Shown piece after piece: positions 25,382-33,870 of a stretch of 64,000 nucleotides of DNA (position 1 is its first letter; every line of letters begins with the position of its first letter). A model generated the notes under the pieces. That model did not search any database. It was not told the DNA's origin and saw only the letters and a list, made by a program, of their open reading frames with translations. Source of the DNA: Paracoccaceae bacterium (GTDB taxonomy: Bacteria > Pseudomonadota > Alphaproteobacteria > Rhodobacterales > Rhodobacteraceae); assembly GCA_028284705.1 (NCBI GenBank), contig JANQRE010000004.1, positions 1 to 64,000 on the forward strand, read 5' to 3'. A program made the translations under genes and the position numbers.

Positions 25382-26308
25382 TCAGTCCAACGCCGCCCGC
25401 ACGTTCTGAACCGTCACCGCGGAGACCCGCACATTCGAATCTGCCGTGACACCCGCAATATGTGGTGTGAGGATCAGGTTGGTGAGGCCTTTGAATTTCT
25501 CTGCAGCCTCCGCCGTGAGTGGTTCGGTCTCGAAGACATCCAGCGCCGCACCGCCGAGGTTCCCGCGCAAGGCCTCCGCCAAAGCCGTTTCGTCGACCAC
25601 ACCGCCGCGGGCGGCATTCACCAGGATCGCGCCGGGCTTCATGGCGGCCAGCGATTTTGCGTCGATCAGGTGCTTTGTGCCGTCGGTCAAAGGTACGTGC
25701 AGGCTGACAATATCCGCTTCTGCGAGCACCTCCTTCACCGTGTCGCGATGGCCTGTCGTTTGCCAGATCATGTCGTCGGCGGGCACGAAGGGGTCGAAGC
25801 CGATGGAGGTCATCTCCAGCCCGTGGGCGCGCGACGCGGTTTGACGCGCGATGGAGCCCATGCCGATCAGGCCGAGGGTCTTGCCTCCCAACTCACCCCC
25901 GGCTCCCATCCTTTGGCGGGGCCAGTCACCCGCGAGCATGGCATCAAAACCGTCATAGGAGCGGCGCAGCAGGATCGCTGCCGAAGTCAGCACATACTCT
26001 GCGACCGATTGGTCATTGGCCCCAGAAGCGGGATGCACAGAGATGTCGCGTGCCTTGCAGGCGTCGAGGTCGATATTGTCGAGGCCGACCCCGAGCCGGC
26101 CTACGGCTTTCAGGTGCACCGCAGCATCGAGAAGCGCGCCCCGAACTTGCGTCCGGTTGCGCACGATGATGGCGTCGGCGGTGGTGATCTCGCTCATGAG
26201 CCGGGCCTCGTCATCGACAAGCGCGGGGTCATAGAGCACGTCATGGTCCGTCGCCAGATCAGCGACGGCATCCTCATCCATGAACTCAGAGATCACCACG
26301 CGCTTCAT
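25382..26308 (-). CDS. slcC: (S)-Sulfolactate dehydrogenase-like D-2-hydroxyacid dehydrogenase
   Basis: 308 aa SerA-type dehydrogenase. The NAD domain has 'GLIGMGSIARQTASRA'; the catalytic triad is visible as Arg in 'VNAARGGVVDE', Glu in 'DVFETEPL' and His in 'LTPHIAG'. The SerA regulatory ACT domain is absent, arguing against a serine-biosynthetic role. SlcC of Chromohalobacter and Roseovarius sulfolactate degraders belongs to this family. The one-base overlap with comE makes the assignment to sulfolactate/sulfopyruvate interconversion likely; generic phosphoglycerate dehydrogenase is the alternative. Confidence 0.75.
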   Translation of the reverse strand: MKRVVISEFMDEDAVADLATDHDVLYDPALVDDEARLMSEITTADAIIVRNRTQVRGALLDAAVHLKAVGRLGVGLDNIDLDACKARDISVHPASGANDQSVAEYVLTSAAILLRRSYDGFDAMLAGDWPRQRMGAGGELGGKTLGLIGMGSIARQTASRAHGLEMTSIGFDPFVPADDMIWQTTGHRDTVKEVLAEADIVSLHVPLTDGTKHLIDAKSLAAMKPGAILVNAARGGVVDETALAEALRGNLGGAALDVFETEPLTAEAAEKFKGLTNLILTPHIAGVTADSNVRVSAVTVQNVRAALD

Positions 26309-26871
26309 CAGGCGTTGCGCGCCGCGATGGTTTTCATGAAGCGGTCTTTGATGACGACAGGGTCCATCGTGATCACCGGCACCTTGATATTGCCGCTTTC
26401 ACATTTCACCACGAGGATCGTCATCTGGTTGCTGTCGAGCGCATCCTGCAGCGCCTTCGCGGCGTCTTCCGCTTGCACGATATGCACGTTCTCGCAGCCT
26501 GCGGCTTTCGCGCAATCGGCCAGTTCGGTCTTTTTGCCCGCATAGGTTGGCTGGTCACCGGTGGAGCCGTAGGAGCCGTTATCTATGATCACCAGCACGA
26601 AGTTGTCGGCGACATTGTTCGCGATGGTGGGCAGGGTGCCCATGTTGGTCAGGATCGAACCATCGCCGTCGACGGCCACGACTTTCTCTTTCTGTGCGAG
26701 CGCCACACCGAGACCGATCGAAGAGGCCAGACCCATGGTGCCCAGCATGTAGAAATTGGTCGGCTGATCGTCGAGCAGGTGCATTTCCTGGCTCGGCAGG
26801 CCGATATTCATGATCGTCAGGTGGTCGGAGAGGACGGGGACGAGCGATTTCAGGACGTCGGAACGGATCAT
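26308..26871 (-). CDS. comE: Sulfopyruvate decarboxylase beta subunit
   Basis: 187 aa from ATG 26871; an upstream in-frame ATG at 26898 would overlap comD and is less likely. It is the ThDP-pyrophosphate-binding half of a split decarboxylase: 'GTMGLASSIGLGVALAQ' and the ThDP/Mg motif 'VDGDGSILTNMGTLPTIANNVADNFVLVIIDNGSYGSTG' (GDGS...N) around residues 67-105. With ComD it converts sulfopyruvate to sulfoacetaldehyde, which then normally goes to Xsc. It begins one base after the comD stop. Phosphonopyruvate decarboxylase is related, but those are usually single-chain. Confidence 0.85.
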   Translation of the reverse strand: MIRSDVLKSLVPVLSDHLTIMNIGLPSQEMHLLDDQPTNFYMLGTMGLASSIGLGVALAQKEKVVAVDGDGSILTNMGTLPTIANNVADNFVLVIIDNGSYGSTGDQPTYAGKKTELADCAKAAGCENVHIVQAEDAAKALQDALDSNQMTILVVKCESGNIKVPVITMDPVVIKDRFMKTIAARNA

Positions 26872-26872
26872 A

Positions 26873-27370
26873 TCAGTAGCCTCCCCAGAAGGACGCATCG
26901 GTCAGGATCGCGACCGGTTTGTTGCACATGAAGGTGTATTGCAGAATCTTGTCGAACTCCTCGACATCCGACTGCTTGTGGAAGTGATAGGTCGGGATGT
27001 TGAGCTGGGCGAGCAGCGCCTTGGTGTGCACGGCCATCTCGACCTGACAGGCGACGGGCTCCAGGAGTTCGCCGCGAAAGGAGATCAGCATCGGCAGCGG
27101 CATCCGGTAATACTGGATCAGCGTCACCAGCGTGTTGATTGTCACGCCGATGGCTGTGTTTTGCATGATGATCGCCGAGCGTTTACCACCCATGAAGGCG
27201 CCAGCGCAGAGCCCCATGCCCTCATCTTCCTTGTTGGAGGGGATGTGGTAGATATCCGGATGCGCCTCTACGGCGTCGATCACGCCGCCAAGCTGTTTAC
27301 AGGGCACGGTGGTAATGAACTCCACCTTGTGCTTCACGAAATCCTCAATGATCTTGTCATTGATCGACAT
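26873..27370 (-). CDS. comD: Sulfopyruvate decarboxylase alpha subunit
   Basis: 165 aa, the pyrimidine-binding half of the ThDP enzyme: 'VEFITTVPCKQLGGVIDAVE', the activating Glu in 'IPSNKEDEGMGLCAGAFMGGKRSAIIMQNTAIG' (residues about 44-76), 'MPLPMLISFRGE'. It pairs with ComE encoded immediately downstream. In roseobacters this pair acts in degradation of sulfolactate and related organosulfonates such as DHPS-derived compounds. Xsc and the transporter are not in the window. Confidence 0.85.
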   Translation of the reverse strand: MSINDKIIEDFVKHKVEFITTVPCKQLGGVIDAVEAHPDIYHIPSNKEDEGMGLCAGAFMGGKRSAIIMQNTAIGVTINTLVTLIQYYRMPLPMLISFRGELLEPVACQVEMAVHTKALLAQLNIPTYHFHKQSDVEEFDKILQYTFMCNKPVAILTDASFWGGY

Positions 27371-27422
27371 GGGGGGTTGCCTCCTCTGGCGTAAGATTGG
27401 GAGGTCTTTCGCCTAAATACGA

Positions 27423-27441
27423 AGTTTTCTCAAGAAAAACT
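27423..27441. promoter_or_regulatory. Inverted repeat upstream of comD, candidate LysR operator
   Basis: AGTTTTCT-CA-AGAAAAACT is an 8-bp inverted repeat with one inserted A, 53-71 bases upstream of comD and between the LysR gene and comD. Size and position fit a LysR-type regulator site. No direct evidence of binding. Confidence 0.4.
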
Positions 27442-27467
27442 ATTCTTCACAATTCTAAAGGAAAATT

Positions 27468-28328
27468 TTAGCCGATGACACCGAGCATCTGCGCCACCAA
27501 TTCATCCGTCAGCCGGTTTGGCTCCCGGCTCAGAACGCCGAGGTCACGCCCCGGCGGATCGCTGCCGAGGGAGACCCGTGTCAGCCCGTCGAACGTTGCT
27601 CCGGGCACGCAGATATCGGGCACAAGTGCCACGCCGAGACCATGGGCCACCATACGCGCGACGGCTTCGAGCGTTTCCAATTCCATGGCTGTGCGCACCG
27701 TGACTTTGTTGCGTTTCAGCCAGGCATCGGCCAGCAGCCCGGCATCCGCACGGCGGGTGTGGCGGATGTAGGGCTGCGTGCTCAGGATATCCTTCGGGGT
27801 TTGGTCTTTGATTGGATGCGAGGTGATCAGCACCAAGGGCTCACGCGCCAAGTGTTGCCAGCGGAGATGCGTGGCCGACGCGGCAGGTCGCGAGGTGATG
27901 GCGGCATCCAGTGCGCCACGCTCGACCTGATCGAGCAGATCGACCGAAAGCCCGGAGACGATGCGCACCTGTAGATCCGGGTGCGCTTCGACCAACCGTT
28001 TGATGGCGACCGGGACCAGTTCGGTCAGGGTCGAGGGGACAGCACCGAGTTTCAACTCGCCGGACAGGGCCTGTCCGGCCGGCTCAGACGTCATCAGCCC
28101 GTCATACTCGGCGACCAGATCGCGGGCGCGGGCAACGAGATCGCGTCCCTCCGCGAGAAGCACGGGCTTGCCGGAGGAGCGGTCGAACAAGGTCTGGCCG
28201 CTCTGTTCCTCCAACCGCCGCATTTGTTGACCCACTGCGGCCTGCGTCACACCCAAACGATCCGCGGCGGCGGCGAATGTGCCGGCCTCGGAGACCGTGA
28301 GCAGGGTTTTGAGAAGCGCGATGGACAT
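27468..28328 (-). CDS. LysR-family transcriptional regulator
   Basis: 286 aa from ATG 28328. An open frame continues upstream to 28784, but that part is a repeat/intergenic sequence and not LysR-like. N-terminal HTH 'LLKTLLTVSEAGTFAAAADRLGVTQAAVGQQMRRLEEQSGQTLFDR' (positions 28190-28310), then a periplasmic-binding-like effector domain. It lies directly upstream of comDE-slcC on the same strand with a 97-base gap containing an inverted repeat, so it probably regulates that operon, perhaps responding to a sulfonate. Confidence 0.88.
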   Translation of the reverse strand: MSIALLKTLLTVSEAGTFAAAADRLGVTQAAVGQQMRRLEEQSGQTLFDRSSGKPVLLAEGRDLVARARDLVAEYDGLMTSEPAGQALSGELKLGAVPSTLTELVPVAIKRLVEAHPDLQVRIVSGLSVDLLDQVERGALDAAITSRPAASATHLRWQHLAREPLVLITSHPIKDQTPKDILSTQPYIRHTRRADAGLLADAWLKRNKVTVRTAMELETLEAVARMVAHGLGVALVPDICVPGATFDGLTRVSLGSDPPGRDLGVLSREPNRLTDELVAQMLGVIG

Positions 28329-28371
28329 GGAGTGAGACGCTAGGCGGTAAATCCCTTCGACGGAACCCGTG

Positions 28372-28493
28372 TTTCGAATTGCCTTAGGCAATCCGACCGG
28401 GTGGGGGACCAGTCCCCCGTCGTCCATTGGGCCTCGGACCAATGGCGCCCCAAATGACGACCCCCTGGAGTATTTTTGGACCAATGAAGGGGC
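28372..28493 (-). repeat. Compound interspersed repeat, copy B
   Basis: On the minus strand it repeats the module order of copy A: CCCCTTCATT...AAAATACTCC-GGGG, an extra inverted CATTGGTCCGAGGCCCAATG hairpin, GGGGGACTGGTCCCCC, then CGGTCGGATTG-CCTAAGG-CAATTCGAAACA. The last stem differs in sequence from copy A but remains paired (ATTGCC/GGCAAT). It fills most of the 292-base gap between the divergent LysR and permease genes; I see nothing else there except a possible promoter near 28540. Confidence 0.7.
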
Positions 28494-28620
28494 AGGCGTG
28501 CCCGGAAGGGTGCGATGAGCGGTGGGGCGTGGGCGGTTAAACTTGACTGGATTTGTCGGATTAATTAGGTCTCGATGGGTCGCGCCTCTGGGCGCAATGG
28601 ATTGGGAACCTCGACGCCCC

Positions 28621-30270
28621 ATGTCACGTCTCACCGCAGCTTTGAGCGAGCGCAGTCTCGTGATCCCCGCCATCCTCGTGGCGGTGATCTGCGCGCTGCC
28701 GCATCTGGGCGTGGTCGCCGCGGCTTTGACCGGGTCGGGCGAGACGCTCAGCCATCTGATGGAAACGGTCCTGGGCCGATACACGGCTGCGACGCTTTAT
28801 CTGGTGCTGCTCGTAGGGCTAGGCACTTTTGCGATTGGCACCGGTGCCGCCTGGCTGGTGACGATGACCGAGTTTCCGGGCCGCAAATGGCTTGAGATCG
28901 CCCTTGTGATCCCGCTCGCCTTCCCGGCTTACGTGCTGGCCTATGCCTATACGGATGTGCTGGACCATCCCGGCATCGTGCAATCGACCCTGCGGAGCAT
29001 GATGGGTTGGGGGCCACGCGACTATTGGTTCCCCGAAATCCGGTCGTTGGGCGGCGCTGCGGCGATGCTGACGCTGGTGCTCTACCCTTATGTCTACCTG
29101 CTGGCCCGGGCGGCTTTTATCAGCCAGAGCGCCTCGACCTTTCTGGCCGCCCGAGCATTGGGGCGCACGCCAATGAGCGCGTTCTTCCGCGTCTCCCTGC
29201 CGATGGCGCGGCCCGCGATTGCCGCGGGCATGTTGCTGGCGGCGATGGAGACGATTGCGGATTTCGGCACGGTGTCCTTCTTCGGGGTGCAGACCTTTGC
29301 GACGGGCATTTACACGAGCTGGTTCTCGATGGCTGACCGTGCGGCGGGGGGCCAGCTCTCGCTGGGCCTTTTGGCCTTCGCGCTGCTGCTCGCGCTGATG
29401 GAGCGGTTCTCCCGCGGCAAGGCGCGCTATGACGCGCGGGGGCAGGCGGCGCTCTCACGGATCGAGCTTCATGGGGCGCAGAAATGGGGGGCGGCACTGC
29501 TCTGTGCCGTGCCGGTGGTCTTAGGTGTCGTTGTCCCGGTGATCGCGCTCTCCTTCATGGCGGTGGGATCGGAGCAAAACCTGCTCAGCCGCCGCTATAT
29601 CGGCTTCATCACCAATTCGCTGACGCTGGCGGCGATTGCCTCTGCAGCCACGGTTCTGGCAGCGTTGATCCTGGGCAGCGTGAACCGGTTGGTGCCAGGA
29701 CGCGGTTCTGCGACAGCGCTTTATGTGGCGCGGCTCGGATATGCGGTGCCGGGCGGGGTGATCGCCGTGGGGCTGTTGGTGCCGTTTGCGGCCTTTGACA
29801 ACGCGCTGGATGGGTTCATGCGCGAGACCTTCGATATCTCGACCGGGCTGCTTTTCACCGGATCGATCTGGCTTTTGATCGCGGCCTATATGATCCGCTT
29901 TCTCGCCGCCGCAATCGGTGCCTATGAGGGCGGGATCGCGTCGGTCAGCCCCAATATCGATGCTGCCAGCCGTGTCTTGGGGCAGGGCGGCTGGAAGATG
30001 TTGCGCCGCGTGCACGTGCCGGTGCTCAGGCCCAGCCTGTTGACTGCCGCCTTGATTGTCTTTGTCGATGTGATGAAGGAACTGCCCGCGACGCTGATCA
30101 TGCGGCCTTTCAACTATGACACGCTGGCAGTGCAGGCGTTTCGCCTCGCCTCCGACGAACGCCTTGAAGGGGCGGCGGTGCCGAGCCTGGTGATCGCGGC
30201 GATTGGACTTCTGCCGGTCATTCTGCTTTGTCGGCGCATCGGCAGAGCGCAATTGGAGACGCGGGTGTGA
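28621..30270 (+). CDS. Iron(III)-type ABC transporter permease (FbpB/SfuB family)
   Basis: 549 aa from ATG 28621, with about 12 membrane helices arranged as two BPD_transp_1 modules. The EAA loops are seen as 'AARALGRTPMSAFFRVSLPMARPAI' and 'AASRVLGQGGWKMLRRVHVPVLRPSL'. Fused-type permeases of this size serve ferric iron importers of the AfuABC/FbpABC class. No binding protein or ATPase gene is adjacent, so it must combine with subunits encoded elsewhere. The stop overlaps the kynureninase GTG start by four bases. Confidence 0.88.
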   Translation: MSRLTAALSERSLVIPAILVAVICALPHLGVVAAALTGSGETLSHLMETVLGRYTAATLYLVLLVGLGTFAIGTGAAWLVTMTEFPGRKWLEIALVIPLAFPAYVLAYAYTDVLDHPGIVQSTLRSMMGWGPRDYWFPEIRSLGGAAAMLTLVLYPYVYLLARAAFISQSASTFLAARALGRTPMSAFFRVSLPMARPAIAAGMLLAAMETIADFGTVSFFGVQTFATGIYTSWFSMADRAAGGQLSLGLLAFALLLALMERFSRGKARYDARGQAALSRIELHGAQKWGAALLCAVPVVLGVVVPVIALSFMAVGSEQNLLSRRYIGFITNSLTLAAIASAATVLAALILGSVNRLVPGRGSATALYVARLGYAVPGGVIAVGLLVPFAAFDNALDGFMRETFDISTGLLFTGSIWLLIAAYMIRFLAAAIGAYEGGIASVSPNIDAASRVLGQGGWKMLRRVHVPVLRPSLLTAALIVFVDVMKELPATLIMRPFNYDTLAVQAFRLASDERLEGAAVPSLVIAAIGLLPVILLCRRIGRAQLETRV

Positions 30271-31445
30271 GAAAAGATCAGTTCATTCTGCCCGAGGGCG
30301 TGACCTATCTTGATGGCAACTCTCTGGGCCCGTTACCGAAAGCGGCTGAGGCGCGGGTTGCGGAGATGATGCGCAGCGAATGGGGCGAGATGCTGATCAC
30401 CGGTTGGAACAAGGCCGGTTGGATGGCGCAGCCCGCCGCGCTCGGGGATCGCATTGGGCGGCTGATCGGCGCGCCCGAGGGCTCCGTGGTGCTGGGCGAC
30501 ACACTGTCGGTGAAGGTTTATCAGGCGCTCGCCTCGGCGCTGGAACTGGTGCCGGAGCGCAAGGTGGTCCTCAGCGATACCGGCAACTTCCCGACCGATC
30601 TCTATATGGCCGAAGGGCTGATCCGGTCACTGGGGCAGGGGCACGCGCTGAAAACTGTTGCGCCGGACGAGGTTGCAGAGGCCATCGACGAGACTGTGGC
30701 TGTCCTGCTGATCACCGAAGTGGACTATCGCACCGGGCGCAAACATGACATGGCCGCTTTGACGGCCAGAGCGCATGAGGTCGGCGCGGTTGTCGTTTGG
30801 GACCTGGCCCATTCCGCAGGCGCGTTCGAGGTGGATGTTACGGCAGTGTCAGCAGAATTCGCCGTTGGCTGCACCTACAAATACCTCAATGGCGGCCCCG
30901 GCGCGCCAGCCTTCATCTATGTACGCCCCGATCTGGCGGATCGTGTACACCCGGCTTTGTCCGGCTGGCTCGGTCATGACGCGCCCTTTGCGTTCGAGCC
31001 CTCCTATCGCGCGGGCCAGGGCATATCGCGGATGCGCGTCGGCACGCCGCCGGTGATCCAGATGGCCGCTCTGGAGGCGGCGTTGGATATCTGGGACGGT
31101 GTGGATATGGCGGAACTGCGCGCGCGCTCCATCGCATTGACCGAGCGCTTCATCGCAGGCGTCGAGGCCTTGTGCCCGGGTGTGACACTCGCCAGTCCAC
31201 GCGACCCGGAGAGCCGCGGGTCGCAGGTCTCGTTCCGGTTCGAGGAGGGTTATGCCGTGATGCAGGCCCTGATTGCGCGTGGTGTGATCGGCGATTTCCG
31301 TGCGCCCGACATCATGCGTTTCGGTTTCGCGCCACTCTACAATGATGAGGCGGATGTGGATCGCGCGGTGGAGATAATGGCCGACATTCTCGAGACGCGC
31401 GCGTGGGATCGTCCGGAGTTCAAAACGAAGGCGGCGGTGACCTAG
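30267..31445 (+). CDS. kynU: Kynureninase
   Basis: 392 aa from a GTG at 30267 (GTGA overlap with the permease stop). Family motifs: 'YLDGNSLGPLPKAAEARV', 'WGEMLITGWNKAGWM', 'VVVWDLAHSAGAFEVDV' (Asp binding the PLP ring) and the PLP lysine in 'GCTYKYLNGGPGAPAF'. It cleaves kynurenine to anthranilate and alanine. Coupling to an iron permease is odd, since no other tryptophan-catabolic gene (kynA, kynB) is in the window. The last four bases overlap the convergent hemN. Confidence 0.92.
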   Translation: MRKDQFILPEGVTYLDGNSLGPLPKAAEARVAEMMRSEWGEMLITGWNKAGWMAQPAALGDRIGRLIGAPEGSVVLGDTLSVKVYQALASALELVPERKVVLSDTGNFPTDLYMAEGLIRSLGQGHALKTVAPDEVAEAIDETVAVLLITEVDYRTGRKHDMAALTARAHEVGAVVVWDLAHSAGAFEVDVTAVSAEFAVGCTYKYLNGGPGAPAFIYVRPDLADRVHPALSGWLGHDAPFAFEPSYRAGQGISRMRVGTPPVIQMAALEAALDIWDGVDMAELRARSIALTERFIAGVEALCPGVTLASPRDPESRGSQVSFRFEEGYAVMQALIARGVIGDFRAPDIMRFGFAPLYNDEADVDRAVEIMADILETRAWDRPEFKTKAAVT

Positions 31446-32797
31446 ACTGCTTGGCTGTGGGCCTGTCCGGTGGAGACGAACTCGTCCAGTACGCCAGCGA
31501 TGACGCGCGACAGGGGATAGGCCTCGGGGCTTAGCACCACGCCATTGCCATCGAGTGCGCATAGATCGGGGAAGCTTTCACTGACCCTTTGTGCGCAAGC
31601 GTCGATTTCGGGCTTCGCGTCCGGAAAGCGCGCCAGCAGGGCCTCGGTATCAGTGCGGAAATCGCAGAGAATCTGCTCGATCATCACCGAGCGCAGCAGA
31701 TCGTTGCCGGTGAAGGCGTAACCGCGCGTGCCGGCCAATTCGCCCGCCTCGATGCGCTCGACATAGGCGGAGGTGGCGGAGGCGTTCTGGCTGTAGCCCT
31801 CCGGGAATTTGGAGATCGCCGAGGCGCCAAGACCCACAAGCGTGTCGGAGGTGTCGTCGGTATAGCCCTGGAAATTGCGGCGCAATGTGCCGTTGGCCGC
31901 CGCGATGGCGAGACTGTCCGTGGGCAGGGCGAAATGGTCGATGCCGATGGCGTCGTACCCGGCGCGCACAAGCACGGCGCGGGCCAGTTGCGACAGCTCG
32001 TAGCGCGATTGCGGGGAAGGAAGAGTCGCGCTGTCAATCATCACTTGCCGTTTCGACATCCAGGGCACATGGGCATAGCCATAAAGCGCCAGACGGTCGG
32101 GGCGCATCTCGATCACCTTTTGCAAGGTCATGTCGAGGCTGCGGCCCGATTGGAACGGCAGACCATATAGCAGGTCCATATTCAGCGAGCCGACGCCGAA
32201 GAGGCGCAGTGTATCGACCACTTGCCGGGTCAATTCCGCCGATTGTTCGCGTCCAATGGCCTTTTGCACTTTCTCATCGAAATCCTGCACCCCGATGGAG
32301 GCGCGGTTCATCCCGTAATCCGCGAGCGCGGCCAGCAGGGGTTCGGCAGCTTCGGTGGGATCGATTTCGACGGAGAACTCAAACTCGCTTCCGCGCGCAA
32401 ACCGTGCAAAAATCTTGTCGAGCAGCGCGGCCATCGTTTCGGGACTCAGAAGCGTCGGCGTACCTCCACCCAGGTGCAACCGCGAGAGCGTCTGCCCGTC
32501 GGGCAACCGGTCCGCCACCAGATCGACCTCTGCAATCAGCCGCCCGACATAATCATCGACCGGGCGCAGCGATTGCGTGCCTTGCGTTCGGCAGGCGCAG
32601 AACCAGCACAACCTTCGACAGAACGGGATGTGTAGATACAGCGAGATATCCTTGCCCTGCGGCACGGCGGCCAGCCAGGTCGCCTGATGCTGCCGACCCG
32701 CTGTCGGTGAGAAATGGTTCGCCGGCGGGTAGCTCGTGTAGCGTGGGACCTTTGCGTCAAAAAGTCCGTAGCCTTTAAGTTGCTCGATACGGTTCAT
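31442..32797 (-). CDS. hemN: Oxygen-independent coproporphyrinogen III dehydrogenase (radical SAM)
   Basis: 451 aa. The radical-SAM cluster motif C-x3-C-x2-C is 'CRRLCWFCAC' within 'YLHIPFCRRLCWFCACRT', with the extra Cys typical of genuine HemN. Other marks: 'LHLGGGTPTLLSPETM', 'SVEIDPTE', 'GVQDFDEKVQKAIGR', and a C-terminal HemN domain. It makes protoporphyrinogen IX without oxygen, supplying haem for the neighbouring cbb3 oxidase. Divergent from fnrL across a perfect FNR box 35 bases from its start. Confidence 0.94.
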   Translation of the reverse strand: MNRIEQLKGYGLFDAKVPRYTSYPPANHFSPTAGRQHQATWLAAVPQGKDISLYLHIPFCRRLCWFCACRTQGTQSLRPVDDYVGRLIAEVDLVADRLPDGQTLSRLHLGGGTPTLLSPETMAALLDKIFARFARGSEFEFSVEIDPTEAAEPLLAALADYGMNRASIGVQDFDEKVQKAIGREQSAELTRQVVDTLRLFGVGSLNMDLLYGLPFQSGRSLDMTLQKVIEMRPDRLALYGYAHVPWMSKRQVMIDSATLPSPQSRYELSQLARAVLVRAGYDAIGIDHFALPTDSLAIAAANGTLRRNFQGYTDDTSDTLVGLGASAISKFPEGYSQNASATSAYVERIEAGELAGTRGYAFTGNDLLRSVMIEQILCDFRTDTEALLARFPDAKPEIDACAQRVSESFPDLCALDGNGVVLSPEAYPLSRVIAGVLDEFVSTGQAHSQAV

Positions 32798-32831
32798 GGA
32801 TTTAAGCTAGCCGTCAGGCGAACAGGACACT

Positions 32832-32845
32832 TTGATACAGATCAA
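32832..32845. promoter_or_regulatory. FNR box between hemN and fnrL
   Basis: TTGAT-ACAG-ATCAA is a perfect FNR/FixK-type site. It ends only five bases before the fnrL ATG and starts 34 bases upstream of hemN. FnrL could activate hemN and occlude its own translation/transcription start, consistent with negative autoregulation. Confidence 0.85.
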
Positions 32846-32850
32846 CCTCG

Positions 32851-33585
32851 ATGAACGTTTCCTTTACGGCGCATATCAAATGCAGCGAGTGCCCGATCCG
32901 GCACCGTGCCGTCTGTGCGCGCTGCGATGACGACGAGTTGCAAACCCTTGAAGCGATTAAGATTTATCGCAGTTTCGAGGCCGGCTCACCGATCCTCTGG
33001 CGCGGTGACGAACTGAAATATGTAGCCTCTGTCGTCAATGGTGTGGCCACGCTCGGCAAGACCATGGAAGACGGGCGCACACAGATGGTCGGCCTGCTTC
33101 TGCCATCCGATTTCATCGGTCGCCCCGGTCGCAATGAGATTGAGTTCGATGTGGTCGCGGCCACCGATGTAACGCTTTGCTGTTTTGAGCGCCGCCCGTT
33201 TGAGCGGCTGATCGAGACGACACCCCACATTGCACAGCGCCTGATGGAGATCGCGCTGGATGAGCTCGACGCAGCGCGCGACTGGATGCTGCTTTTGGGG
33301 CGCAAGACCGCGCGTGAGAAGATCGCCACCTTTATCGAAATGCTGGTGCGGCGGCAGAACATCCAAGGCCTCGACGGGGCGAGCCCCGACCTGGCCCTGC
33401 CGCTGACCCGTGAGGAAGTTGCGAACTATCTGGGCCTGACGCTGGAGACGGTGAGCCGCCAGCTAACCTCGCTGAAGAATGATGGCGTTCTGACCTTCAC
33501 CGACAGACGGCATTTTGAGGTCAAAGACATTGCGGCCCTACAGGAAGCCACCGGCGACGATGCCGATGGCGGGGTCATTTTCTGA
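32851..33585 (+). CDS. fnrL: Oxygen-responsive transcriptional regulator FnrL (Crp/Fnr family)
   Basis: 244 aa. N-terminal cysteines C11, C14 and C22 (plus C25), with a further Cys in 'VTLCCFERRPF', can ligate the [4Fe-4S] oxygen sensor. A cNMP-like sensory domain follows, then an HTH with recognition helix 'LTREEVANYLGLTLETVSRQL', whose E-x2-S-R reads TTGAT half-sites. It governs microaerobic genes. Three matching boxes in this window lie before hemN/fnrL, ccoN and ccoG, so the whole segment 31.4-41.7 kb is a likely FnrL regulon cluster. Confidence 0.95.
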   Translation: MNVSFTAHIKCSECPIRHRAVCARCDDDELQTLEAIKIYRSFEAGSPILWRGDELKYVASVVNGVATLGKTMEDGRTQMVGLLLPSDFIGRPGRNEIEFDVVAATDVTLCCFERRPFERLIETTPHIAQRLMEIALDELDAARDWMLLLGRKTAREKIATFIEMLVRRQNIQGLDGASPDLALPLTREEVANYLGLTLETVSRQLTSLKNDGVLTFTDRRHFEVKDIAALQEATGDDADGGVIF

Positions 33586-33771
33586 TCCTGTCCTAACAAA
33601 AATCAAAGACGCGTCATTCTGTAGCAGGGCACGCCGCCTCGGGCTGACGGCGCGATGCTGCACTGCCGCGCTTCTCCTTAGAATTAACGCCTCGCTGGCT
33701 GGAATTCGCCCGCGCCGCAGACCCGTCGGCCGGGCAGAGCGTCCCTAAGACGTCCACTCCAAACGAAAAAA

Positions 33772-33785
33772 TTGATTCAGATCAA
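33772..33785. promoter_or_regulatory. FNR box upstream of ccoN
   Basis: TTGAT-TCAG-ATCAA, a perfect FNR site, lies 86 bases before ccoN in the 285-base gap after fnrL. The remaining gap (33586-33771) shows no gene I trust. The site should drive ccoNOQP under low oxygen. Confidence 0.88.
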
Positions 33786-33870
33786 AGAGGCTGGCCGCGC
33801 TCCTCCCATAGGCAGACGCTGCGAACAGGTGCCTGCGCCTCTGCGGGCAGTGAAGAACCGAGGTTGTACA

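Noticed and set aside
25382-26308. Calling the dehydrogenase SerA (serine biosynthesis)
   Set aside because: It lacks the C-terminal regulatory domain and overlaps comE, so sulfolactate dehydrogenase fits better; kept as an alternative only.
33515-33748. 77-aa open frame after fnrL
   Set aside because: Overlaps the fnrL 3' end in another frame, has no ribosome-binding site and no recognisable features.
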